Assembly (NCBI GenBank): GCA_000226015.1
Contig: JH152867.1
Coordinates: 62,629-105,716, forward strand
Source of the DNA: Mnemiopsis leidyi
Taxonomy: Eukaryota; Ctenophora; Tentaculata; Lobata; Bolinopsidae
Direction of reading: 5' to 3'
DNA: 43,088 nucleotides
Under the pieces are notes generated by a model. The model ran no database searches. It had not been told where the DNA came from and saw only the letters and a program-made list of their open reading frames with translations. The translations under genes were made by a program, and so were the position numbers. This document shows positions 22,498 through 35,500 of this stretch, one piece after another. Numbering within the stretch: the stretch's first letter is position 1; the number at the start of each line of letters is the position of its first letter.

Positions 22498-23421
22498 ATG
22501 GAGGAAGACATAGAACTACTGCGGTCTATGTACGTAGAAGGAGAAGAACTAGCAGTAGAACATTACACCCACATTACACGACTCACATTCCACTTATCTA
22601 AACTCATCTCTCCAGACCACAACTTCTGTCTTATTGTCGACATTATTCCTGGTCACGTGACAATAAGTGATGTAAAGTTGAAATCACGTACCGGGACTGT
22701 TTCTTTAGAATCGGATGTGTTGGGTATCAGTTTGTCAGATTCATTCCCGTCCGAAATTCTAGCTCGTGTTACAGACAATATCGGGGATTTAGAGAAGATA
22801 TTATCTTCAAGTTGCACGACCGAAAGTCCGTCCAAATCGCAGTCAGACATAGTTTTGTGGAGGACCGTGTACAAACTGGATCACATGAGAAATGAGAACA
22901 AGTATAGGAAATGTCTGGCTAAGTTTGCCAAACAGACGAGGTGTCACTGCTTGTTGTATTCTTCTAAACACGTGATCAGAATAGTAGTGGAGGGGGAGAA
23001 GGAAGCGGTTAGCGAGTTTGTTAAACTGAACAAAACTGTAAGTGTCGATGTAGACTCTACAGGTTGGTAAAATCACAAATAGCAAACATTTTACTGGAAC
23101 GTTTTTACAAATACATACTCAATAGCAAACATTTTACTGGAACGTTTTTACAAATACTCATGCTATGAAGGACAGCAATTTAGTTGAGTTTTGAATAGGC
23201 TAATACTTTGAAAATGTTTTTTGCTGCTATTGGTAATCAACCAACAATTCTTTATCCCTAAACAACATTTTCTTTCAGGAAGGCCCTGTAAAGAAAGGCT
23301 GATAGAAGTCCTATCCGAGAGAACTATCAATAATATCGCGATAGAAGATCGATTTATGGGAGTGTCTGATTTACACGAAATACCTGCCATTCTCCGTGAG
23401 GAATTATCATCCATGATATAA
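22498..23421 (+). CDS. RWDD3: RWD domain protein RWDD3 (RSUME-like)
   Basis: RWDD3/RSUME is known to enhance SUMO conjugation through UBC9. Two exons, 22498-23062 and 23279-23421, phase 1, give 235 residues (human 267). The N-terminus (MEEDIELLRSMYVEGEEL) opens an RWD fold. The second half carries the family signature: VYKLDHMRNENKYRKCLAKF (human [20 protein letters not shown]), IRIVVEGEKEAVSEFVKL, then KTVSVDVDSTG joined to GRPCKERLIEVLSER (human [24 protein letters not shown]). The RWD half is weakly conserved, which is normal for the family. Intron 1 contains a 36-base sequence repeated at 23079 and 23122. Confidence 0.87.
23079..23157 (+). repeat. Tandem 36-bp duplication in RWDD3 intron
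   Basis: ATAGCAAACATTTTACTGGA through CAAATAC occurs at 23079-23114 and again at 23122-23157, identical by eye, with a 43-base period. It lies between donor and acceptor and has no coding effect. Confidence 0.85.
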
Positions 23422-23542
23422 GGAATTGTTCCAGTAACAATATATGTAATTTTCCTTTTTCATTTAAATGTCAGAGAATGTATGTGTGTTCTAGAGTTTT
23501 ACAAGAAATCTGCTTCTGAAATAAGATTCTTGTCTGATTCGA

Positions 23543-26500
23543 ATGGATGGCAGCCAAGTTTCGTTTAATTGCGATTTCACGAAGATCTACAAAGATTTTA
23601 TCGGTAAGTAATTAATTCAGTTCTTAAACCTTTATTGTTTTATAAATAGAAATCTTTCTCTGTTTTCCCGCTTTAAAGCACAGAAAATTGCGCGCACTTT
23701 GGCAAAAAGTTAGTTTTTTGGAAGGCGCTGCGACATTTTAATATGGCTGTTTTATTGTGGTATTTGCGTGCTCACGCATGTTCGTTTACACAAACTGGTG
23801 GAATTTACATTTCAGCACGATTTGACTGGCTAACGAAAGAAAATGTGTGACATGTTTTTGACCACGTGTACAAAATAACTATTTCCTGCTGAATACCGAG
23901 TTGCGTTGGTCAAATGCGCTGTCTGATGCAGTGGTTTACTTGCTGGAGTTATGAAGTTGTGAAGCTATGAATGTATCGAAGCAGAATATAATGAATACGG
24001 TATCAGACGTTTCTTGTGACATATTGAAACGAAACTAAAGAAACTAAAAGACATACATTCGGAAGTATCCAATAATTCCGGACCAGTTTTACTCCAACTA
24101 TTACATGGTATCAAGTAGGTCACGTAATTGCAATTTTTGAAGGCAACGAATACGTTGGAAATGAGGTATATAAGTAAGGCAAGCGTTAGAAGTGCGTAAT
24201 ATTGGTATCCGGCAGACAGTGGTGGAGAAAAAACAAGTTGTGTGCTGGTCACCTTGAGCTAGACAGTACCCCTCGACCCCCTCAGAGAAACTTATTCTGA
24301 GAAGTCCCTCAACAAGGCGATACAGAGCTCGAGAGAGGCACGATACACGTGGCACATTCAACAAGCAATAGTATCGCTTTTACGTATAAATGAAGATTGT
24401 GGAGGCTGCCCACTACGAGCACCTACGGCAGCAGACAATGGTCCAATCTACTTACCCAGTGACCGGCCTGTGGACTAGGCTCTGGGATACTTCCAAACAT
24501 TGTCCACTTAGATTTATGCTCGCTTCTATCAATTAAATATTGGTTTATCAGCCTCTCCTAGTCGTTTACTTACTATTACGTAATCATGCAGAAATTTTTA
24601 GCTTAGTTGAAAAAGGACTATAAGAAATGTAAGCACCTTTTTAATGATGAACAAGACACTGTTAAGAAGTATTTTAAAGTAAGATGTATTTTGTGTTAAA
24701 AATACTTACTCCAACCCCCTTACCTCCCTCTTATGAAGTGTAACACCCCTGCCTCCTCTAAATTATCACGTGATAAGATAACTATTCTTTTAAGCTTATA
24801 GTGAGGAAGTTTAGATTCTGAATTTATCTTTTTATTATTGATTCAAGTTCACAATTACTAGCTACTTACATGAATGAGATCAAATGAATAATCACTGATC
24901 TAATTTCCAATTTATTAAACCATCAAAAATCGCTCGACTACTATAAACTTACTCTACATCCTTGATAGAAATGTCGGTTGTTGAAAGTAAAGACTCGAAA
25001 AATGCCATCAAGAACGGTAGCAGCAGCAGTGGAAGTGAGTACAGTAGTGGAGACAGCAGCAGCAACAGCAGTAGTAGTGACAGTAACAGTAGTGACAGTG
25101 ACAGTAGTGACAGTGGAAGTAGTGACAGTGAATATTCTGGTGATTCCTCTGACGAATCTGAGGTAGTTGTTCGCAAACTTATATTTTTTTGTTACGTTGT
25201 TATGACCAGTTTTATTGTCAAATTATATTATTGAAAATCTAAAAACACCGAGTCTATTTGTATCACATGGAATATACTCAAGTAACATACCATTATACCA
25301 GGAATCAGATTCAGAAGGAAGACCAGCATCTGATGACAAAGGCAGAGAGTTGCCTGAAGGCATGACTCCCGACCTGCCTCCATGGACAAGTGATGCTCTG
25401 CCCGACTCTACCGCTACTGGCGGGAAAGTACCCGACTCTATCGCTACTGGCGGGAAAGTACCCGACTCTATCGCTACTGGCGGGAAAGTACCCGACTCTA
25501 TCGCTACTGGCGGGAAAGTACCCGACTCTATCGCTACTGGCGGGAAAGTACCCGACTCTATCGCTACTGGCGGGAAAGTACCTGTAAAGGCGCACGTTGA
25601 TGCTTCAGCAGAGTTGTTATCTAGTCAGATAACAGGAGTCCGCGGTGTAAAAGATAAGATTAGCACCAAGTCAGGCCAACACAAATCTGTTACTTTTAAA
25701 GGTTTGTTGGCATGAAATCTAAGCCAATAGGTTTATAGCGAGTTTTTTATTCACTGAAGCTTTAGGTGCACTTCAACATTATTTAGATTATAGTCAGAAA
25801 ATGATTGCAATTTATTTGTTTATTTGTGCATTTTTTCAGACTGTGGCGATTCAAAAAGATTACAGCCAGACAGTTCGACTGGGAGTCCAACAAAAAAGAA
25901 GTTATTTGAAGATTTGCAGGAAAATAAGGTTTTTACTCTTCCCGCGATAGATATTTTTAAATTTTTGTGAACCGATATGCATTAGCTTCGCAGATATAGA
26001 ATGTCGATAAGTGTCCTACATTGAATTTTTGATTGTTTTTATACCTTTCAGAGTAATACCAAAGATACAAAGAAAAAGACCAAAAAGCGTAAAACAGTGA
26101 AAGAACTAGAATTGCGAAAGGAAACTGTAAAACACAGAGGTAAACCGGACTCCGTCTCAAAGTCGGTGCCTGTGTCTGGGGATAAGGTTGTAGAAATGGC
26201 GATAGACAATTTAGTGGATATTGTAAAACTCGCTCCGCCCCATGATGAACGCAAGAAGAAAAACCCCGTATCGGACCCTGGTGTCAGCTCTCTAAAGAGT
26301 ATAGATACGGTCTCTGATCGAGAAGAGATTCAGAGTCCTGATAAACCCGAAAGCACTTCAAAAGATTCTGGTGATCTAGATTCTGGAACTGCAGCTGCGA
26401 GTACTGAGGAACAGTTCTGTTTCTGTAAAGGAGGAGAGTATGGGTTGATGATTCAATGTGAGAACTGTTCGGAGTGGTAAGATTTGTCATTATGCAATTG

Positions 26501-29500
26501 AATTCATCCATAATTAAGATTGTGTGACCTGTCTTCCATGGTTTTCCTAGAAGAAATCTTATAATTCCAGTAACAAAACCGCAAAAGCGATTGAACCCTT
26601 CCTCCTAAAAATGCTAAACTCCGCAGGTATCACGATGAGTGTTTGCATATGAGTAAGCAGGAGATATCGGATGTCGAGACTTTCATTTGTTCAGTCTGTC
26701 ACAATGCTGATAAAAAGCTCGTTACGGTTTTTAAGGAGTGCCAGAACAGAAAAAACGATGATAAAGTGAGAGATTTGTTTCATCTAGTACCTAAGTTTTT
26801 GAATATTCACCAGTCATAATCAGAAGTTGTTAATGTTTTGTGATGAGATAAAAGCTAAAAAACTACTTATTGAACAAGTTAATGCATGAGTGTCATTTAA
26901 AAATTTATTGCGTTCATGTCGTGAATTAATTCCATGTTTCAGCACTCTGAGGAAATCCCAAACAAAGAACCTACGGAAACAGTATCATCCCCTAAAATTG
27001 ATACAGTAACTGAAACACTCTCTGGTTCAGATGATTCTGAGGACGAGTCTCTTGAGACGGATACCAAACTTAGTAAATCAGATAACTTAGTATCTGAGAT
27101 AAACAAAGAAGCCGCTGAGAAAGGTTCTTCTGATGAAGAATGGGTTGACATCACCGTGGGAAAAGATTCGGACTCAAAAACCGCTGAGTCGGAACCTTGT
27201 GTAAACTTCATCGCTCGAACGAAAGAAATGCTGGCCAAGAAGAACCTCGAACCAGAGAAAAATGAGCTGCTTCTGCCGGTAACCAGTCCGATGGATTTAA
27301 AACGAAACGAATTTTGGGATGAAAACTTTTACAAACCTCACATCAACGAAGATCTTTCGAGTTGCTTCAGCCAAATGTCCATTGACTGGGAAAATGCAAA
27401 GAAAATATTTTGCCACTCAACAATATCACCGCTAAAAAAAGATGAAAGTAACAAAGCAGAATCAGAAAACAAAACCAGAACTGACCCTAAAACCCCCCTT
27501 AAAGGCTCAGCACAAAATTCGAGAAGAGAACTACACCTAAAAGACCCGACCACTCCAACTCGGACTCAAATTTTCCCTTCTCCCGCTGACCCGGAGGTCA
27601 TGAAGATATTTGAGAGAAGTCTTCTTGTGAGTCCCTGCAAGAAAGTGGTGAGACCGAAAGAAAAACCCTCCCGTAGGATAAGTCTTGTCAAACTTGACGA
27701 CCAAGTTACTATGAATTTTGGGAAGAGCCCCTCTCCGACTACTGCCCGGGAAATGGGCAAGAAACTGTTCTCTGGGAAACATGATTGGCACACTCATAAT
27801 TCAAATGAAAAAGAAAATTCTTCTCCTAAGACGCCGAAAAAGTCACAAATAAGTAAGCTAGCAAGAAAGCCATTATTTTCAGATAAACCTCTCGATCCAG
27901 CCTGGGCAAAAGGGCTTGATGATATAAAAAGTGATTACCCTTTTTACTCGTTAAAGAAAAGTCAGACAGCTGAACAGAAAATTGCTACTGTAGGGTCAAC
28001 CGAAAATAGTTCGAAATCAGCTAATTTCCCCGAAAGGTCGCCAGAACAAGTGCTTGAAAACAGCTCCTCAAAAGACAAACTTACCAAAGTTACAACGACG
28101 CCCAAAAAAAGTAAAGTCGATGACTCTCATTTGTTTAAAACGCCGACAAAATCTGTGAGGCGAATGAGAAAGAAGTCTGTGTCTAGTGACCGCCAGAGCG
28201 AGGGTTGGTCTCCTGGAGGAAAATTGCTGGAGCACAGCTGTCCCTACGATCCTACTGAATCAGGATGTTATTCTCAAACTGTAGAATCTAACACCCCCAT
28301 TAAAGTTCCGTTAGCTCCTTCTTTGGATTCCATAATCAAATCTAAACCAGAGTCGGGTGATAAAATTTTGTCTAACGACAGAAAGGATGGTCACACAAAA
28401 AGCGATATTAGAGTTGTGGCGAACAATTCCAGCACTGAAAACAATTCGATGGACCTCTCGCGTTCCTTTGATATAGAATTTGATGAATTTGATACGAACA
28501 ATCAACCAAGACAACCGGTTACAAATCAGTCGAACGTGACCGTCAAATCCATTCTCCCTAAACTGCTCTCTCATTTAGAGAAAACCTCACCGTCACCACA
28601 AAAGCCAGTGGTACATACAGATAAAGTACACACAGTCACGTCTGAAGTTGATGAAGGTGCCGATGAAGAGGATACAAGCATGACCGCTTCCTCTCGACTT
28701 ACTCCCGAAAACTGTATGGAAACATCTGCTTGTGCTGTTGAAGAAATGACTTCCCCATCAAAGTGCATGAAAGACGTTCTTAGCTTTATAGAGACCCCTG
28801 TTGAAGAGACGTTAGATTTTGAGGAAAACGTTGCCTCCCCAGCAACAACCTCTCAAAAAGTGCTTATTGGGTATGGGAGTGAGTTTTGTGATGAAGGGGA
28901 AGTTTTCTCATCGGACGAGGATGAGTCTGTTATGTACGATGATATTAGGGAGGCTCAGCGCAATGCATTGTGCGATAGTCCAGTAAAGTCTGCCGGAGAT
29001 ATGGCTGGAGATGAACCTAAAATCAGCGGTGCTGACGAGAATCGTGCTCATCTTTCAGTTCAACAAGAAAAAATTTTGCCGGCCGAGAATCAGAAGCTCC
29101 TCGAAGATAAAGAGTTTCTTCAAAGAAACAAAGCTAAGTTTGGTTCGGGAAAAGAATTACTTGAAAGCAAACTTACGACTTCTTCTGTGAATTCTCTTCC
29201 GCCAACATCCTTCAAGCCAATAGAAAAGTCACTTGTTGATTCCTCAGTTGAAAAGCCTTTGATAGAGATCCAGAGACCAATTGCTTCAACCACAAGAAAA
29301 TCTCTCGAAGAAAGATGTGAAACCCCCCTATCAGCCTTGCATCATGATCTAGAAGACAAACAATACGAAGAAGAATGTCTTACGAGGTCGTCCAAAGTTT
29401 CTCCGACCCAGGTTGACGAATTCCCAAGAGATACTTCGAGAGAGGATTCATCTTCCTCAGGTTCTGATCAGGTACTGCAACCAAGATCTAATGAAATCAT

Positions 29501-32500
29501 AGCCGCAACTTCCTCGACTGATCTTGCTTTGGGCCCAGATACCCATGAAGCAGAAGCAAATGAATGCACTACTGATATAGGCAAGATTTTAAGGAGCTGC
29601 GAGTCATTATCGAACCCTTCTATTGACAGAACATTGCCCTTGATTGATGAGGGCGAAAACAGCAAAGGTCCTTCATTATCGGTCACTACTTTAGCTCGCG
29701 AAAGTGTAATCCCTGATATATCTAAACTTTTATCGAGTAAAGAGAATATTGACGGTTATTCACCTGCCGGGACAATTCATTCTACTCAAATTGTTAAGAC
29801 ACCTCTTTCGGCCTCAGTTGTTCGAACTGATGTTGATTACAGTAGTTTTGCTCACAAAAGTGATTCCTCTGATATAGCCAAGCTTTTATCAAGTGAGGAG
29901 AAGATGGAAGATTATTCACCCGCTGGGACAATTCATTCTACTCAAATCACTAAAACGCCTCTTTCGGCCGCAGTTGTTCGACCTGATGCCGATGATAGCA
30001 TTGACCACATTCACAAGGAAGCTGCTAATGATACACTGCCCAACTCTTATCCTGCCGATTCTGCGCCACAAGAAGGCGACCCTGCTGTGAATATGTTACT
30101 GAGTTCGGAGGAGACTATGTCTAACTGGACTCCGGAGCCAAGCCCAGCAGAAACCCCTTCCTCTGACCTCTTGGGATCTATCTCTGCTAGACGGAGGATC
30201 TCTCTTCACGATTACGTTATTCGCAAAGAGGCGACCTCCTGCACGCCTACTCTACCAGAGAGTTCCTTTTCGACCCCTGATTTCGCGAAAAGTAAAGCAG
30301 TTTCGACTGATTACTGCAGGGCGGAATCTCCTTTGGCAGTTGAGCATGATTCTAGCAACTTTGAAAGAACGCAATCTCCTGTTCCCATGCACCATGTTAG
30401 AGAGTCATCCCAAGTTCCAGAAGATGCTCCAATTCCTAAGCTTGGTGAACTAGTAGCAAAATTAAAATACCATCATTTAATTCCTATTCACATCCCTCCT
30501 CGAGAATTTCTTTACTGTAAAAGAGTGAAGGTAATACAAAACATGTTGATAAACGAGTTGATCAGTGGCGTTGAATTCAAAAATTATCAACCCATAACTC
30601 AACCTCTTCACGGAATTGTCACTGAACCGCAAGAAACTACCAATGAGCGGGAATTACCCCCATCTATAGTTCCATCAAGGTTGGAAAACAGATTGAGTAG
30701 TTCTGAAACAAACCCAAGTAAACAAATAACTGCTGAACATCGCCCCACACACGAGATATCTGGTCCTGTTAAAAACATCAAACCTCCTGCAACATCTACC
30801 TACAGAACTCCGTCATGCTCTAGTACGGTGGATTTTTCCTCACAAGATGACCCTGTCGTCCGTTCGGGAATCCCAGAAACACAGTGCTTTGTCGATGAAA
30901 CTTTACGGACAGCTTCCCCAGAGGCGGTAACAACGAAAAGAGTGGCGGATAATTCTGGTATGGGCGACCCATCCGTCTATGACGAAGAATCACACGACTA
31001 TTTCAAGAACGTCAAGATCCCAAAGGTTAAGCGGGTAACTGACACATATATGTCGGATTCGAGTGTTTTGAACAGCTATGACTGTGGTCCCGATACCCTT
31101 GCAGTTGGTCAGATAATCCAGCAGTCGATAGCAAGCGATGCGTCCTCAATAGGCTTAGATTCTATCAATCTTAATACATCACTGAGCACTTCCCAATCAG
31201 CTCTGAACAATCCTCAGACTGTTTTGGACGAACCTCATACAGCCAATTCTGCAAATATTCCCAATAGCATCTCAAATTTACTCAGTTCAAGTCAAGATGG
31301 TAGACCTCCAGTAGATTCGTCCTCAACGCCAACATCTATATCAAAAAACTCAGCTGATTTGGATAAGATAACCAGCTTCGTGAAACAGTGCCTATTTGCT
31401 GAAAAAGGTATATCAAAAGGCCCTCTTTTGTCTCAACCTAGCGACCCACGAGTCAGATCAACTTCTACGCCAAATCCAATTCGACCAAAAACATCCTATA
31501 CAATCAGACACCCGTCCTTCTCCTCTGCAAAAACCAGCTCAACCCTAACTACTGCCACAAATCAGACAGAAGATGCTACTATCTGTCATTTGCCCAGAGT
31601 TTCTACAGATTTTCCTGCATCTTCTTCTGTTACCCCCTTTTCGGTCATTCCCAAGGATAAGGAAGATTATGTTGAACCAGCTGTGCAAAGCACCGATTCA
31701 GCTGAAACACGGTTTGCGTCAGCATCAGAACCGATCAAAGAAATACCTTTTAAGTATAAGATACCAAAAAAGAAAAAAACAAGTGCTCCACCAGGAACGT
31801 CCCATTCTGATCCTCTCCTCACATCTCCTAGCAAGATCAAGCAGTTTATCTCAAGCTCATCTGCTGCACCTCCCACAACGTCTACATTGTTTACCCAGAG
31901 GAAGAAGAAACAGCTCGATCAAATTTTGTCAAAAGAGCGAGCTGAGCGAGAGCAGGTTCTGCAAGAGTACCTGGAACAAGATGGAACTGAGGGTCAAACT
32001 GATAAGTCAGAGAACAAATCCAAAAAGTCTGATAAAGAAACTGTCAGTTCTTCGCAAACGCGAAAAAGAAGAAAGACTGATTCTCCAGAACCTGTTCAGC
32101 AGTTTGACTTGAGGCAGATGCTCTCTTCAAAATCGAGTGCCAAACCGGAGTGCAAGAGAGCCAAGCACAAAAGTGGCGAGAAGAACAGAAGTGATGATTC
32201 CAAGACAGAAAATCAGAAGTTTGAAAGAAACCGGGTAACATCGGATGAAAGTAATCGGAGAAAATCCAGAGATAATCGCGAGAAAGATCCTCAGTTAGGT
32301 TTTAAAAGTAAGTTGTTTGACGCCCTTGCAGTTCTGAATACGAGGGAACGAAACCTGAGGATCCCAGATAAGATGGCTGGAAGACATGCTTCCTTGGCTC
32401 ACTGGCTGGATAGCTGGAAGGATGACGAAATAAAACTGAAAGAGTTGAGAACTTCTCGACTACAGATAAATGATCCCAACTATCAACCGCGAGATTTGAG

Positions 32501-35500
32501 CAAATTAACATTGAGCAAGGTTTGCCAGAATAGCAGAGGGAAACTGCGTCCTGCTGAAAAGAAAATTAGACAAAAAACAAATGTTGAAAAAGAAGCTTCG
32601 TTTTCAAAAAGTGTGTTTGGCTGGAAAGAAAGCAAACCAGATTCCTGTAACGTCAACTTGTTCCCACCTCAATCAATAGATTCGGGCCACACAAAACCTA
32701 CAAAAACCCAAAGCACTGTGCCCACAAGTACTACTACCTCAAATCCACTCCTCAACAAAAGTAATCCTTTGGTGAAAAAGAAAGCCGAAAAAAGTTCAGA
32801 TTCCAAAATCCCTGCTCCTAAGGTGTGGGTTGAGTGTATGAAGAGAGCGGATGAAGCCCATTATAACCCCAAACAGTTCAGGAAGAAAACTGTCCTGGAC
32901 ATCATGACTAGTGAGTACCAGTTTTACAAGATTTTAGTAAATTTAGATTATTGACGTCATTCTATTAGGTAGTATATCCCCACAAAGCCCTCTTATATAC
33001 GACGAATTGCCATTAACTTACTTGCACGCAACACGGACCAAAGGCAAAGGAATAATGAAAACGTGCAGACAAAATGGCACGGGGCTTGTTCTAAGACTTG
33101 CCGCGCGTTGAATTATGCACATGGGCGCATTTGACTTGTGCGCAAAATTTAAATCCACTGAAAAATCAGTTCAAAAAATAGACCCTTTCCAATCCTACGT
33201 AGTTGCTGTAACTTTCGATTATCCGAGTGTGTTCTGGTTTGCTCGACCAAAGTTCCCTCCGTTAAAGGAGAGGAGGGTTTTACATCCGCTTTAGCGATAT
33301 TCAAGTCATTCAGGGCCTTGGTCGTACTACAAATTGAGTTGTCTCTAGGAAGAGGGTGGAGGGAAGGGGGCTATGCAGTGGAAGTTGGGACAGGCGGAAA
33401 AAAGATGTAGTTGAAGATAACTCAAATCTTGTCCTTCTTGAAAAAATCTAGAAACCGCCATGTGGTTGGATTTGCAATCGGGAGCTTCTTAATCAAAATT
33501 TTGCCACAGTTCAGGTTACAGCGGGTTAGTGGGAACTTTCTCCAGGTTTGTTCTGTCGATTTTAGTGGGGATGTAGAACTGCCATATTCCTTCTATATCA
33601 TGTTTCAAAATTATTATGTTTCTAACAGATCCAAACGCCGGGAGGCTTATTGTTCTACTCCGTCTCCTGGATTATGGGATCTATTTTTAAGCTCCGCTGC
33701 GCTAAAGTCTTAACAAATAGCACTTGGCAGCATAGGTTTTCTATTATGCTAACATATTGGACTGGGTTTCATGGGGCGATAGAGAGAACTTTAATTAAAC
33801 CTTACTTTAATTAAACCTTACAATATGAAAAAATCGGAGCGAATGTGTACGTTATTCAATAACGTTATTGAATAACTTATTGGCTGAACATTCTTAACTA
33901 AACTATTATGTTCCTAAAGCTGGAATTAGCACTAGGCAATATAGGTACACATAGGTACACAATTCTACAACATGGGTCTGTAATCCTGTGTCCTGGTATG
34001 GGGTCTGAAGATCTACACCCCACTTCTATATATTCCATTGTGATAGGGCTGTATTTTGTGTATTTGTGATTGTATAATCGATCATTATGACTTGTGTACA
34101 GTAATTGAAAACCATAGTATTTTGGGGCCCAAAAAGTCCCTTTTACCGTCGTGGACATTTTTAGGGCCCTTAAATTTAAATAGGGCTCTTAATATTATAC
34201 TTCTCTTTTTTTGCGATATGCCCCCGTATTCGCCATTTCACACTTTTAAGGACCATTGATAGGTTCTGGAACATTTGCCTGGAACTAACTAGCTATAAAT
34301 GATCTGGAACTAATTAGCTGTAAATTACGACACATTTAACATACTTTCAGCAAAAGAAAATGGACCGTTAAGCACTCTTCAGCGTGCACTGTCTACTAAT
34401 CTCAAAGTTACGGTTGTTACAAGAACTTTCAAGGGAGTGCGAGGAGAATGCACCGGTTACCTGGTTGCCTATGACAGATACATGAACCTGGTAAGTTTCA
34501 TGTTTCTTCCACCTGTTTTATTGTGATAATCTCCATCTATCGTTAGCACTGAGACCTCCACCCCCCCCCCCCTCGAAAAATGAGATTCTTAGGGGGTCTG
34601 CTGTTAATCGTTAGCTCACGGAGTTATTTTTTCTGAATCTTGTGCCATGAATAAATAGCAATGTATAAGTCTCAGCAATTTTGTTGAACTTGAGGTTCTT
34701 ACCTGAAGTAGGTTAATGTTCTGTTAGTACTCGACTCGGTTAGTCTTCGACTCCGTATTGGAAATTACTGACTAGACATTGAACAACCTCACTGAAAAGT
34801 GGCGATTTAGTTTATTTGATGGATGTATAGCGCGTTGAGCGAACTTATATAGATCTGGTCTTTGCTCCATATTCTTCATTCGAACTGTACCGCACCAAGA
34901 AAACAGATCCCGCTTCAACCATGTTCAAGCTACTACTGGTTGCCGCTCTCTTCTCGGCAGCAAGCTCAACTCTCTCTATCGGGAAGCACTACACCGACAC
35001 ACAAGGAGGAGACCGAACTGTCGACATCAACGTCAACACCAACCTGGCCGAACTGGGAGGATGGGACAATGATATGTCCAGATTCATGATCGACGGAGAA
35101 GAAACGTGGGAGTTCTACAATACCAACGACTTTTCTGGAGAGCCTCTGTGGGTCAGCACCGGACCTCTAGACTGGACCAGAGTTGATCAGCTCGGTCTGG
35201 GAAGTGGAGTCAACGACAAGGTGTCCTCGGTCAGGATGAGCGGCAGCCTTTACATCGGACTTCACTACACCGACTCACAAGGGGGAGACAAAGTACTGGA
35301 AATCAATGGACCTCAGAACCTAAAAGCTAACCCCGGGTGGAATAACAACCTGTCGAGGTTCAAGATTCCCGGAGGTGAAACCTGGGAGTTCTACGACAAC
35401 GACGACTACGCTGGAGAACCTCTCTTCACCAAGACCGGACCTCTAGACTGGACCAGAGTTGATCAGATTGGTCTGGGAAGTGGAGTCAACGACAAGGTGT

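Noticed and set aside
24949-25176. Minus-strand Leu/Ser-rich frame resembling a membrane segment
   Set aside because: It is the reverse complement of the AGC/AGT Ser/Asp run in the PHD-LSM11 gene.
25311-25595. Minus-strand frame with repeated YFPASSDRVG and plus-frame LLAGKYPTLS repeat
   Set aside because: Both are shadows of the 30-bp coding minisatellite, whose unit is a multiple of three. The PDSIATGGKV frame fits the splice phases.
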